Shown here in pieces: positions 1-12,401 of a DNA stretch of 64,000 nt (positions within the stretch are counted from its first letter, which is position 1; each line of letters opens with the position of its first letter). Source of the stretch: Diplolepis rosae (taxonomy: Eukaryota > Arthropoda > Insecta > Hymenoptera > Diplolepididae); assembly GCA_030998225.1 (NCBI GenBank), contig JAPYXD010000678.1:1240001-1304000 (forward strand), written 5' to 3'. The translations under genes were made by a program, and so were the position numbers. The notes under the pieces are model-generated. The model saw only the letters and a list, made by a program, of their open reading frames with translations, did not search any database and was not told the origin of the DNA.

Positions 1-551
1 AACTGTGTCAGACAAAATTTGTAGATCTTTTTGAAACGACAAACTTTGTATTCTTACGTTTTTTTCGTATTTCGAATATTATTGTTAAAAAATTGAATTT
101 TGGATTTTCAATAGTTTTTTTTTTTTAATTAAAAAGAAAAATATGCATCTTATGAAAAAATGTTATAATGCAAATTTGTAGGTCTTTATTTATTTAATAA
201 TATTGTATCATAACGTTTTTTCGTATTTCGTATAATTTAACTGGAAAATGGAATTTTGATATTGACTTTTTTCGAATTTGAATATGCTGTAACATTTCTA
301 ATTTTGATTTAATCAAAAAATGTTATCAGGATAATTTGTAGAGATTTATGAGCACTATCAAAAACCAGTATTGAAATTTTTTATTTTTTCAAAAAATTAT
401 TTTCAAAAACACAAAAGTAGTGCTCAATCCCTCAATTTTGATTGGATGTGGCTGGTTAACGAACTTGTCCTTACTTTTTCGGCTCCGATAAAGTGTACCA
501 AAGCTCAATTCAATCTGATAATTCTATCGAGAGTTATGCCGCACACGACCT

Positions 552-586
<35 letters not shown>

Positions 587-703
587 CTTTCGTAAAAACC
601 ATTTTTTCTGACTCAGGGGGTCTCAAAACGTAAAGATTTGATGAAAATTTCGAAAGTCATTTTTCACATAAAACCACTACCTTCTCATCCATGATGAGAA
701 TGT
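1..703 (+). mobile_element. Repeat family R, copy 1 (left-truncated by the window edge)
   Basis: This segment is almost the same sequence as the reverse complement of 28304-29000, differing at only scattered bases over several hundred bp. A diverged third copy lies around 33225-35262. It ends with a small palindrome (TTCTCAT / ATGAGAA) at about 682-697, followed by TAAT. It contains a CAGA microsatellite. Its longest open frame (371-595, 74 residues) is conserved with copy 2 but reads through the microsatellite, and I do not treat it as a gene. Copy 2 has CATTCTCATCATG at both ends in inverted orientation, so this is probably a nonautonomous DNA transposon. Its superfamily is not recognised. 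The end abuts a mariner fragment. Confidence 0.75.
552..586. repeat. CAGA microsatellite
   Basis: About eight tandem CAGA units. The matching array in R copy 2 (28422-28444) is shorter, so this is a length-variable internal microsatellite of family R. Confidence 0.9.
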
Positions 704-2567
704 AATAATACTATAATCACCACCGCTTTTAAGGATTTGTGCGCCGGAACGTTGTCTTGATGAAACAATATTTTTTCTTTTTCAAATGCAGTCATTTTTT
801 CTTGATCTCCTCGTCCAATCTATCTTATAATGTAAGATTGTAATCACACGTTATTATTTTTCTTTTTTCCAAATAGTTGACGAATATTATACTGCATGGG
901 TATCCCAAAAAATGCTGGCTGTATTGCCGGCCGAACGTCAACGATGGTCTTTGGGCGCACCGATCGGCCTTCACTCACTTGCAACCACTCTGCAGGCTTC
1001 TATTGGACTTCGGTGTGTAATAATGGATTCATGTTTCATCAATTGTCACACTGAGAGACTTTTCATTAGAGTAAATGATAAAAATGAATGAAAATTTATT
1101 ATAATATTGTTTTAAAACGGAAAAGTCCGAAGTTTTATTACATTTATTCATGTTATGACATCGGAATTCAATATAGTCATAACAGTCTTTAAAACATGTA
1201 GAAAACAAATTGGTATTTTAAATACAAAATATTATGAATCACCATTCAAAAAATTAAATGCACGAAAAAATGATATTATGAAATAATAATAAAAATTTGA
1301 AACTAAAAATAATTCTAATAAATCGAACAGTGAATATTATAACCTAAAAAGCATATTTGAGAAATTAATATTATGAATATAAAGTTGCTAGAAACCTGGT
1401 GACACAGAGCAAAAAGTGAAACATTCATCTCGGTTTTTCATATAATTTGTTTCAAAATGTCATTCGAGTGATTCCGTCGTTTTCAAATTGGCTTTGTAGA
1501 CTCAATCCCAGTCTATCCAACTCGTTATTAACTTATAAGCGTTGGGAATACGTTTAGTGTAGATTAGAGGGTTCGAATCCAAAAGCGATTATGAAATTTT
1601 CAATTCAAGGGTACGATTACAAATAATGTATCATTTTGTAACTTGAATATATCTGAACATAAAGAAGGTATTACTATAATAATATATTTGTGCACACGTT
1701 GGAAAAATTTAATATTGTGGATTTCAAATTCTCGTAGGTTTCATAACAGTTTGTAGAGCATATATTCCATTTATTCGAACGAAAATATTTACTTTGCCGC
1801 TTGAAAACCGATATATTAATTTCTGATACGTAAACCCTGTTTGCCTCATTTTTAAACGATACTATACTAAAATATAATTAATTTTTATGATTTACCCTAA
1901 CGAAAAGTCTCTCAGTGCACGAGTCGACGTAAAAATTCCGTTTGGTTACGCTGAAATAACGTCAAAACACGCTCTGAAACATCAATACGGTGCTGCTTCT
2001 AGTCAATTGTTAGAAAATTCGGTAACCCATCGTGCAATCAGTTTTTTCATACCCAAATGTTCATATAAAATGTGGCGCACGCGGTCTGTTGATATCTGCA
2101 CCATGTCAGCTATCTCATTCACTTTAATTTTTCGATCATGCAAAACAATACGATGCACTTTTTTGATATTTTCTTTAGTAACTGACTTATTTGGACGACC
2201 TGATCGTTCAGCATCATCGTTGGATGCACGACCACATTTAAATTCGGCATACCACTTCTTTACTATTGTGTATACAATGGACAAGATGTGCCATAACATT
2301 TACCAAGCCATCCCTTGGCTTCGGTAGTATTCTTTCATATTGAAAAGCACTGTTTAGTCGAGATACGAAATTCCTTGGAATACAATTTTTTTTTTGCAAG
2401 CAGCAAAAGTAGCATGACTCTAATGACTGTAAATGATAAAGGAATCGTAAAAATGTCATAAACTTTTGACTGAAGGCTAGTAAAGGTTGATACTACTGCA
2501 TTAATGTACAATTTTTGAGGTATAGTCATGAAATCTCTATATGAGGCCACAGACTTTTCACCCCGTG
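704..2567 (-). pseudogene. Mariner transposase relic 1, interrupted
   Basis: Minus-strand reading gives mariner landmarks in the right order. An N-terminal helix-turn-helix region at 2299-2003 shows KKWYAEFKCG, then SGRPNKSVT, then the linker HLGMKKLIARWV. It continues to about 1918 with LTLFQRNQTEFLRRLV. The catalytic part resumes below 1049 with the TIDET motif, then HYYTPKSNRSLQ, with an FHQDN-type motif (KYCFIKTT in a shifted frame) near 745-765. There are stops and frameshifts, the C-terminal third is missing, and an 869-bp element sits exactly before the first catalytic Asp. A mariner-like end (ACGGGGTGAAAAGTC) near 2550-2567 may be the 5-prime TIR. The truncated end abuts repeat R at about 703. 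Mariner identity is firm; the subfamily (irritans-like by motif spacing) is inference. Confidence 0.85.
1049..1917. mobile_element. 869-bp TIR element inside mariner relic 1
   Basis: The ends are inverted repeats of about 31 bp: CACTGAGAGACTTTTC at 1049 and its complement ending in CAGTG at 1917, continuing as TTAG(A/G)GTAAAT. Removing it rejoins the mariner reading frame (LV|TIDET), and the flanks then share the dinucleotide TG, consistent with a 2-bp target duplication. The interior is AT-rich with no transposase. The termini resemble those of the 59344-60299 element (CACAGAGAGAAAT), suggesting a Tc1/mariner-type nonautonomous element. A B-box-like GGTTCGAATCC lies at about 1569-1579. Confidence 0.8.
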
Positions 2568-4893
2568 TAGTACATTTTGTACCAAGGTTTTTTTATTCTG
2601 TTTCACCCAAAACCTAAAGCTTCATTGCTCATATTCTCTTAGAATAAACCTAAAATTGTCATATTATATTGATACAATAAATATGAATAAATAAAAAAAA
2701 ATTTTTGACAAAAATAAATATAGCATTGTTAGCGAAAAACATTTATTTAATTTGAGTATGTTTCATATATATACGCATAGATAAGTGGCTCTAATTTCTA
2801 TACAATGTATATTATATAAGAACCTATATTATTATATTCGTCCCCATTGTGAAAAGTCACCGGCCGTTCGATTCCAAGTCGCATGTGCTCAAGATCTTAT
2901 CTTATTCAGGTAGAGAATCTACAGTTCCATGTTCAAGAATTCAATTATTATTCGGGCGCATAATAAACTGACATCAATTATACGCTCCGCCGTCATTGTC
3001 CAGCTTCCTTATCTGCGACTTTTCACTTAAGCAAAAAAGTAAAAGCAATGACACTTGGAAGAATCTTACATGCATTACACGATCAAGGACTGTAGAAATC
3101 ATTTAATACTTAGAAATAAAATATTTTTCTTTTTCTTTTTGACAAAAATTAAATTAACTTTAGCTATTCTATTAACTGAAAACTACTGGGAAGTACAGTA
3201 ATGCTTATTAATGATTTCAATCTGGTTACATTTTGTGTATAGAAAAAGAACAGTAAAAGTGATATGCATAACTTAACCGGGATGAAGGCTGTACTATGTG
3301 CAAATCCATTATCAGGTTATTAACTCTTTGATTTTTTTAAACTTGAAGATTTATTTTTTTATTTTATGCTGTCAACCTTTCATTGCTCTCTACAAATTGA
3401 AATTTTGAAATTGAGAATATACATAGATTATGTATAAGATTCTCATTGTAAATTAGAAAATTAATATGTTGAACAATATTTTGTTGATCTGGTACCTACG
3501 TTTTCTTGAAACTTAAATCTTGAGAAAAAAAAATAGCGAGAAAGAGAGAGTATGGTTGTCTATAGAAGCAAAAATGAAAGGATATTTTACACACTTCAAA
3601 ACGAGGTAATGTAGCAGCTTTTTCAGAGCAGACAAACCGATCATTCCATCAAACATAAAACACGTTCTAACCATTTTAGCTATCATTGAAGAATCAGTAA
3701 AACAGTTTACTCTCACATATATTGACCTTATGATATAAGTAACAAGTACTTACTGCAAAATTTCCTTTGCGGGTACCAAGCGTCTAAATAGCTGTTCAAG
3801 TTATACATCAAAGTTAGATAAAAAAAAAAAAACACTTGATGGGAAAATCAAGTGATTGTTTGAAAAAATATGTTATTGAGGCAAAAAATCCTTTCGAAAG
3901 AAGGAATGTCCTTTCAAATTAGAGGTTAAGAGTATTTCCTTTCACTATATACAAGATTAAATTCCTCTTCAACTGCATCTCTTTGATGTTAATGAAATTT
4001 ATCTTGTAGTATAGAAAATTTCTTTTTGCTACATGGTCTTAATTTCAGGAAGCCATAAAATCAAAAATAAAAGGAACAAGATTTACTTTTTAAATTTGAA
4101 ATTCATTCTTTTCGTTATTTATATGAGAAAGGCTGACGTTTATTGCTTTAATTATATTATAACAATTATATTAATCGTATTAATTACCAAATATAAAATA
4201 ACTCATTTTATGTTGTTATTACTTAATTAAGTTTCTTTTGAAAGATACTATGCACAATTTTTTGCATAATTCAAACCCTATTTAATTGTGTGTTTTATCA
4301 CTTTTATTATTTTATTAGGAACCGAGCAGGTAATGAACGTTTGGTAATGCGGAAGTATATTACGTGCAGAGTACATTGCAACTTCAGTAATGAGACATGC
4401 AATACAAACTGATCTGGACCACGTAGATGCTACTTCAGATAATTAACGTTATAAGCATAATGTATCTATGATTTCACACAATTATGCAGTTAATGCATAT
4501 GGGAAGATAATTTTTTTTTGACGCCCCAAATTGGTAAATGCAAGTTAAGAGTTAGTAATAATAAGAATATTTTAATTGAGTTAACAGAGTAGAAAAAGTC
4601 AGAATTCTATAAATAAATTTTCAGGAACGCATTATAAATAATTTAACCTATTTAATTCGACAATGTTCACACGAGTGAATAATGCCTTTATTAAAGCGAG
4701 AATTTTTACCTCTGTAAAATTTTTTTGATATTGAAATCACACGATAACTTTTCCATAGTATAATTTTCCTTCCTTGGGATACTAATGTGCAAAGGACTTA
4801 AGATTTTAATGTATTAAAATTATAAATTTGTTCAAAAATATATACGCAGGATTTATAATGTGAATGGTTTATTTTTGTATATTAAACTTTAAT
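2568..4893. other. No gene seen
   Basis: AT-rich sequence with short stop-riddled frames. I found no transposon ends, long inverted repeats or plausible exons here. Confidence 0.6.
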
Positions 4894-4899
4894 ACTTAC

Positions 4900-4921
4900 G
4901 TTCACCATTCGCTACTCCCAT
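4900..4921 (-). CDS. Candidate first coding exon (7 codons)
   Basis: On the minus strand an ATG in a fair context (GAAGATGGGA) opens seven codons, MGVANGE. These run straight into a strong donor, C|GTAAGTATT, leaving phase 1. The upstream minus-strand sequence (4922-5147) could be 5-prime UTR. The downstream exons would lie to the left, and none is identifiable. The exon is too short to recognise and could be coincidence. Confidence 0.22.
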
Positions 4922-4929
4922 CTTCGTTT

Positions 4930-6562
4930 CATTGAAGTGGATTGAGTATAAGATCGTTCCTTGATGACCGTGATTTCTGTATCGAAGATAAATTTATATT
5001 TAAACACCAACGGGGAAAGTCATAAGTTGCACTTTTACCTATGACATTGACTATGACACGCGTATGATCACAATGTATTGTAATGTATTGTATTACGTAC
5101 GGTCCAAAATTCGTAAACTCCACATCATTTCCAGTTACTTTTAACATGTAAAAATTTAATAAATTTCAGAGAAAGAAAATTAAAGGCTATGTCTTACTTG
5201 AGTCACATGACCAACTAATCAATTTTTTTCCACATCATTTTTTGTAATTAAAATAAATAGATTTATGCGAATACCGACCGTGCCGACCATATTAGTGTTC
5301 TACGGCACAGTCGGATTTTCCATAAATCTGACAGCATATGCCACCAGACAAAAAATATTAAGAAAGAATGTAAATATTAAAAACAGAAAAAAACGCATTG
5401 CTTATAAAAATGTCAATTTTTTGTCATACGATAATAAAATTCGAAAACCATGAAAAATTGAATCGTAAACCAGTAATAAATAAATATTAGAGCCTAAATA
5501 CCTGTTTTAACGTATAACTCATTGTCAGTAGAACATAATTTCTGAAGAAAAAAACAGGGGAACTGTGTCTAAAACGTTCAGTTCGACAAAACGGTAAATC
5601 GTTAGTAATATGTAAATTGACACAATAAAAGGTGATAATAACTTTTACTTACGTGATTATAAAATGTTACTTCAAAATTGAAGCAAATTATCAAATGCTT
5701 TACATAGTACTAATTCTGCTATTATTATTGGTATAGCATAGTTCAAACTTTAAACTTACATCACAGAAAAAAAAAGTGTAATATATGTTGCGAGTAATTT
5801 TTTAAAAGTGTTTTCCAAATTCAGGTTATTGAAATTTCCATATATTGATAAGGTGTTACTACACCAATTCTAGTGTTAGAATAACCCTCTTGGGATAAAA
5901 TTTGTTGCAGGTTAATTTGACACCAGATCAAGGGTAAAAATAACACTTTCATTTTTCTGTATTTATAGCTTGATAACAATTTTAAATTATGTCCCGATTA
6001 ATATATATCTTGAAATAATTTCGAAGTAAATTCTTGAGAATAATAAATTAAAATTTTAAGGAAAATAAGACACTTGACGTCCTTATGAAATATGCTATGT
6101 TCTGGTTATTACATTTTATAATACATTTTTCTCCGTGTAGTAAATAAATACTACAATGATCAAGGATGCCATACCGGAAAAAATCAAATTTAAGGCTATG
6201 ATATCTATTTCAAGAAAATTACAATTTTTAATTATTTAATGCGAAACAAATTCATTTTGTGAAACTGTCTTTTTAATTATATTGTAGAACATCTGAGAGT
6301 ATTTAGTGGTTCAGTACTAAAGTGTCCATTTTAGACACAATTCCCCTATTAGGCTTTCTAACATACTCCTCTTGATGTCTTGAGTATTACATTCATGACA
6401 TGTGTACAAGATTAGTATCTTCTAAAACAGTAATTATTACTGTTATTTTTTTACCACGCTTGCATAAAATAAAATTATTTTTCTATAAATACATAGGTCA
6501 TCAAAGCTAAAGGTTTCGGCGATTTACCAATATGAACTGAAGGATGCAACAATATTTTTGAT
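4930..6562. other. No gene seen
   Basis: AT-rich sequence. A short imperfect hairpin near 5274-5317 (CCGACCGTGCCG with ACGGCACAGTCGG) is the only structure noticed. Confidence 0.5.
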
Positions 6563-6564
6563 TA

Positions 6565-7007
6565 CACTGTTAGAAATTTCTGTATTAAAATTCCATTAAA
6601 TGTAACGGAAGTTTTTTTCAGTAACGTATATTAAATTTAAAATACTTTCATCTTCAGAAATTCAAACTTTTCTTTTAATTTTAATACACATGTTAAAAGC
6701 AGGAAAATGACCAACGTCTCGGACAATCAGATGTTAAAAATTCTTTAATGACGTTTCGATGAACCATATGTCATCCTCTTCAGATTTACAGATTTTAAAA
6801 TGAAGAAAATTAATCGGACGTAAAATATCATATAATGTTAATTAATACACATGTGTATATATTTTAATAATGTTTGTTAATTTTAATATATTTTGACTGA
6901 AAAGTTATTAAATTTAATATGAATTTTTCATAATATACAAATCTATTCATTTTAATTTACCACTTGTATATTAAAGTCTATTAAAATTAATAAGATTTTT
7001 AACAATC
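6565..7007. mobile_element. TA-flanked MITE, CACTGTT family
   Basis: It starts with CACTGTTAGAAATTTCT after TA and ends with a degenerate AACAATC before TA. The right arm (about 6900-7007) matches the ends of the copies at 13272 and 18695. The left arm (AACGGAAG, CAGTAACGTATATTAAA) matches the reverse complement of about 13490-13540. It is noncoding and probably Tc1/mariner-type by TA target and termini. It has a second insertion inside (6694-6841). Confidence 0.75.
6694..6841 (-). mobile_element. 148-bp retroelement-like insertion with 13-bp target duplication
   Basis: The 13 bases TTAATACACATGT occur at 6681-6693 and again at 6842-6854. The homologous MITE at 13272 has only one such site, so this is an insertion. 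A 13-bp duplication suits target-primed reverse transcription rather than a cut-and-paste transposon. On the minus strand, 6783-6747 reads CTGAAGA, a GATGA/TCATC stem, then GAAACGTC. This resembles a hammerhead ribozyme core (CUGANGA, stem II, GAAA), a motif known from Penelope-like elements and retrozymes. One extra base lies between core and stem, so activity is uncertain. Confidence 0.55.
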
Positions 7008-7414
7008 TAGTTGTTGAAAATACTTTATTAAATTACCCATAAATGTTACCATAGTTACGTTCTTGCGGCCAATGAATAACAATAATTTCTTTCAGTGCAC
7101 AGAGAAAATAAAAGGTCTTTGAATTTTGTTACATCATACAAAAAATGTTGTCTTTCATTTAGATTTCTTAAACTCAATATTATTTACTTTCAGTGAGAGT
7201 TTGAAGAACTCGTGCAATTCACTAAACTCCTTTTGTGACGGCATCGGTAGTCGTTCAAGTAACCTATAATAAATACTGAACAAAAAAGAATAATCATCCA
7301 TCGTCATATGCTTTTCTGCTTGGAAATCCGCGAATGTACTATAATATTGTATTTAACATGGAAAGCTTACGTAAATAAACGAAATAATCAATTTATCGCT
7401 TCATTGAGACATAA

Positions 7415-8956
7415 ATAATAAGGTACAGGTAAAATCATTGCAATCTGTAATTTTTTCGCTTACAAAACAATAAAGAAATCTAAACTAAGTATAATATTAT
7501 TTTTGCAAAAATTATTTCGCACCAACGTAGGTGGGTACGCATTTTTATACCATATTTTAAACATTTCTCAATTGCTTTATACAATTTATTGCCAAAACCA
7601 TTCATAGGATTTTGATTGATACTCTTGTAAAAAAAGATAATTGTATCAATTATTTGAAAAAATATTCAAAAATTTGGTTCTAATAAAAAAATAAACGTAT
7701 AAAAAAGATAGAAAGAAAAATTTACTTACAATAAGAGTTTGAAAATAAAGAATATCTGGTGACACTACCGAGGCGTGTGCGTGTAATTAGTTCCATTAAC
7801 TTACTAACGGTACCAATTGCGCAATCTGCGTATGCCCTGAATGTTTTGTAGATTGCTCCGATTGCTCCTGTGCCGTCAGCTCTGAGTGACTGGCAGGCAG
7901 GCAAATACTTTTTAACAATCATCCTCGTAAAGTGTAAATCTTTCTGGTTGCTTTATTGATATACACAGCTCATTAGCACTTATGCGTTCATCCATTCTGA
8001 TCCAGATTCAAATGAAGAAAATCCAATTGGTTACGTAATATTATATACATATGTGTATAGTTGGCTCACAAATCAGGCGTTACGCGAAAAAGGAACTGTG
8101 AACTTTTCAGTTAGAAATTTGCATTGAAGTTTGTAGCACATTTAAATTACCATCGACTTTCATTCTACGGGAAGTGATATAATTAGTACGTCATTATCGT
8201 GAAAATAACTTCACTATTTATACCTATAATATTATTTAATCTATATGAGCAATCTCATAAACATTAGGAAAAAATTTGTTTTTTTGTTCCAGGTGCAAAT
8301 CTTAATTTTTAGAATTTCTTACCGCGGATGACCTCCGAAAAAGAATTTTCTTTTGACACGGCAATACTCAGCCGCCATTTTGTATTTCTTAACAAAAAAA
8401 TTTTTTTTCAAGTTAATATATTATTTAATAAACTCTATAAATTTTAAATGCTTTACGTTTTGTTATCTGCCTAAAAGTAAATCATAAAAATGACACTATT
8501 TTTGAAGGATGAAAGGTGATGAAACCCCTTAATCTTCTCAAAATGGAATGAAAAATGGGTAAAATAGCTTGTTCTATTCAACTAAAAATAGTCATTTAAA
8601 TACACAACTATAATCTCTCAGAAGTTGAAAATAATAAAAGGTACAGGTAAAATTATTGCAATCTGTAATTTTTTCGCTTACAAAACAGTAAAGAAATCTA
8701 AACTGCGTATAATATTATTTTTGCAAAAAACATTTCGAACTAACGTAGGTGGATACGCATACTCTATAAATTTTAATTACTTCACGTTTTCATATCTGCC
8801 TGAAAATAAATTATAAAAATGACACTATTTTTGAAGAATCAAAGGTGACGAAACCTCTTAATCTTCTTCAAATGGAATGAAAAATGGGTAAAATAACTGG
8901 TTCTTTTCAATTAAAAATAGTCATAGAAATACACAACTATAATCTCTCAGAAGTTG
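7415..8956. repeat. Segmental tandem duplication (A ... B, A B)
   Basis: Block A (GGTACAGGTAAAAT, then GCAATCTGTAATTTTTTCGC) occurs at about 7428-7545 and about 8640-8760. Block B (CTCTATAAATTTTAA through CTCAGAAGTTG) occurs at about 8432-8622 and about 8762-8955. The layout fits a tandem duplication of an A-B unit in which the first copy has about 0.9 kb extra between A and B, or the second has lost it. The copies differ at scattered sites, so the event is not very recent. Confidence 0.75.
7803..7922 (-). CDS. Candidate exon, unknown product
   Basis: On the minus strand an ATG at 7922 opens a frame of about 40 codons (start MIVKKYLPAC, later FRAYADCAIGTV). It ends at a strong donor, A|GTAAGTTAA. 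A second good donor, ATT|GTAAGTAAA, lies about 75 bases downstream. Base composition is clearly more GC-rich than the flanks. No family is recognised. It could equally be a noncoding first exon or a relic. It lies in the part absent from the second copy of the duplication. Confidence 0.25.
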
Positions 8957-8962
8957 TAACTT

Positions 8963-9911
8963 CCCGGTAAGAAGCTATGGATTAAATTGAATTAAAAATA
9001 GTTTGAATATGGGCGATTTTTCAACCCTTTTAATCCAAAGCAATACCGTTTTTGAACCTTAATACTTCAATTCATTTTAACGTTCTACGTTTGAGCTTAT
9101 TTCAATCTCGTTGAATCCTGCGACGAAGAATGAACACATTTCTATTCTGACAAGAGTGAAAGATTTGAAGTCAAGTTGATTCTGTTTAATCTCGTAAAAA
9201 AACTTATAATATTAAAGACATTTTAATTCGATTCTAAGAGTCAAAATGTGAAAGAAAGTAATTGAATTTAATTACGTAGGATAAACTGAGAAGTTGAAGT
9301 CATTTTAATTTCATCCTGTGAGTGGACATGTGAAACAAACTAATTCTGTTTATTCTCTTTTAAAATAGAAGTCAATTTAATTCATTTTGACCACTGTAAT
9401 GGCACGAGTTTAAATTCTAATTACTTATTTTGCAAATTTTTTCTAAATAATCTAGATAAATTCCCTTAATAAATTCAATAGAGAAATTATAAATACGAAA
9501 TTAATATGTCTTAAATAAATTTGTAAAATAATACAATGAACGTTATATTTACTAAATATGAAAAAAATGAAGGTGAGAAAATCTTGTGAAAATTAAATGC
9601 ACATTGATTTAATCAATTCAAAATTATACATAATTGAGAATAAATTCTATTAATAAATTAAAATAACGTGTAAACTTAACATGAATAAATAAACTTTTTT
9701 CTTTCTTTTTTGAGGCTAATTCTGTTCAATTCCGTTCCACTAAAGCGGTACTTTTGATTTCGTTTTAATCCCGATTCGGTACGTGGATTCATTTCAATCC
9801 GTTTCTTTTACTTCTTTAATACTCTTCTGGATTGAAACGTAATTTTCAAAAACGGTATTAAATTGAATAGAAACGTTTCTATCTAATTTAATCCGTACCT
9901 TCTTACCGTGT
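8963..9911. mobile_element. About 950-bp TIR element with CGGTAAGAAG ends
   Basis: The left end CCCGGTAAGAAG and the complement of the right end (CACGGTAAGAAG) begin an inverted repeat that continues as GGATTAAATT. The interior is filled with degenerate repeats of the type TTAATTCAATTT in both orientations and has no coding frame. The flanking dinucleotide is TT on both sides. Superfamily is not recognised. Confidence 0.7.
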
Positions 9912-12397
9912 TGATAGGTTTCAAAAAGAAGTTCAAGAATTTTGAAGTATTACAAATTTCTAGTAACACAGAAATTTACTAAATTCTAAGGATGACTGAT
10001 ATCAAATTAAAACATTACTGAAAGTATTATAAAATATGTGTGAAAAATATATATATGATAAGTAATAAAAGAATTAACATCCGTTGTTTGAACTTTGCTC
10101 ATTTACCTCGTTAAATTACAATTAAAAAATACCCATTTAAATCCTAGGGAAATGATTTGCATCAGACAGAATGCTTTCTAACTCATTTTCTAAATCTAAG
10201 ATATCAGAAGGTATATAATTAGAACAGAGTCTAATTTCAATGTGTCAGTACGTACTCTTTATCATAAGTGATCGAAGGAACGGTAATATTAACATGCAAA
10301 TGAGTGCATATCATTTTTTACAATAAAAAGAGTTGTATGAACATTATTCTAAAAAATATCATCTGGATGAATTTTATTCACCTGCCCTACTAACATAGTT
10401 CTGTTACATTAATAAAAAATATAATTAAACTGAAATAATTATTGAATTATAATAAATTCATAAACCTGAATGAACATTAGTCTTTAATTAGAATTTTTTC
10501 AAAAGTGCTCGTGGAAGGCCCTCTTCAATATTTGATTTTAAACTTTCAAAAAATACTTCAAAGGTGTTGTACGTAAATTAAATTTAAAATGCAATTTTTA
10601 CCTTCTAAATTTGATATTTTCTAGACTATTTATTTTTTTATTCATTGATTTTAATAAGGATAGACTTTCAATCATGAATAAATCTCGTTTAACACCTTAC
10701 GAATCATAAAAATGCAATTAAGCAGAAAATATGATGTATCTTGAGATCGACCTTTTATCACATTAGGTAATAAATAGAGTTTTATATTATGCCAAAATCT
10801 AGGTTACTCAAGATTTAATGAGCCGACAAAACTAATAATTCTGTATCACTGAAGCTTACTGAACAGTTTTGACCAGGTATAATGTCTTGTGGAGATTGAA
10901 CAGGCTGTAAAAATTAAGTTTTTTTTTAAGCATAAGAATCACCTGACTTTAATATATAACAAAAACAAGACTTTTAGAAAAGGACAAACTCATGCGTTTA
11001 TATGTTTTAGTACAAAATCTTCTGTAGGACGCAATAATTATTGCAGGCGATCATGCATACAGTGGAATATCTTGGCCTAGCAAATAATTGGAAATTATTA
11101 ATTAATAAGTTTTCCATACTATCCATAAAGTGCAATAGTAATGTTACAGTATTTTGATAATTTTAAAAAGTTTTTAAAAAAGTTGCTAACGATTGTTTTA
11201 GTTACAACTGGTAATGTCACGCGGGGCGCATGAATATTTCCGAAATTTTATATTTTCTAAAATTTATTTTACCACAATTATTATAAATTTATTTTATCAA
11301 ATTTTCATTTTTACGGATCACCATTCAACCTAACTTTTATTTAACCTAAAATACACCTGATCGAAAATAATTCCAGATAAAATTAATTCAGTCAATCAGA
11401 ATTAATTATTTGAACTGTCTGATTTATTTATTTTTTTGACAAATCACTTTCTTCTTACATGACAGTCCAGTGAAGTGTGAATTATGTAAAATGGTAATTT
11501 GAAAATAAAAAAATTAGGGTAATTGGTAATTTGGTCACATGAATTTGAGTAAAATAAATTTCAGGAATCATTGAATTTAGGGAATATATACACGCAACTC
11601 ATGCCACGTAAATGAAAACTAAACATAAATAATAGAATCGTCTGTTTTCAATGCATCTAATTTTCTAATGGGGACTATAAACACTAGCGAAGCCTTAAAC
11701 TTCTAAATATATATATATATATATAATTAGCATCATTCAAAGCATCATCTTTCTTGTCTATACTAAATTCAAAAAAGTATAAAGGTAGTAAGTATTAAGT
11801 ATTTTTTTTTCTGACACGCAATAAATGGTATGTATATGTAAGTAAATGTCACCGGATAAAACAAAAAGTAGTTAAGAGCAAAAAGTAGAAATAGTATCAC
11901 GTTAGTAAATTGTAGCATATTAGAGCAAACTTGGTATTAAAATGGTATCTAAAAAATGAAACAGGCTTACATTAGGTATAATGTGTCACGTGCTCACAGA
12001 GCAGCCTCGTTACACTCGACGTGTCTTACAATTGACTAAGTTTATTTAAATCGTTAAACCAAACTAGTTTTGACATATTTTCTAGGTGTCAGTATGTTTC
12101 TATATTTAGTAAATTTTATATAGATACTTGGTTCATCAATTTGCGCCCGTTTCCAGTGAGAAGTACTTACATTTGACCTTTATAATCTTACCGATTTTAT
12201 TACCAATACAACATTACGAAAGACTAGATAATGTGTTAAAAATTTTCAAGAAATTTTGAGAACAGGTAAGCGGTTTATAAAATACTGATTGAAGTGATGT
12301 TTATCCGCTTATAGAATTTCACATGAATATGTTTTCCAACAGACGTCATTTATTCTAATTAAATTCTTATTTATATATATATAATCTTGAAACTACA
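9912..12397. other. No gene seen
   Basis: AT-rich intergenic or intronic sequence with an (AT)n run at about 11706-11725. Short frames only. No inverted-repeat element was recognised. Confidence 0.5.
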
Positions 12398-12401
12398 TTA
12401 A

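Noticed and set aside
371..595. 74-residue open frame conserved between R copies, ending in a (QTDR)n run
   Set aside because: Conservation follows the near-identity of the whole repeat. The C-terminal repeat is a translated CAGA microsatellite, and no domain is recognisable.
1487..1585. tRNA- or SINE-like pol III promoter (GGTTCGAATCC B-box match)
   Set aside because: No convincing A box, no cloverleaf or acceptor stem could be folded, and only one such motif occurs in the element.
1887..2327. 146-codon plus-strand frame
   Set aside because: It is the antisense shadow of the minus-strand mariner helix-turn-helix region.
8964..9911. CRISPR-like regularly repeated short motifs
   Set aside because: Repeats are degenerate, in both orientations, irregularly spaced and bounded by TIRs, as in a MITE; the genome is eukaryotic.
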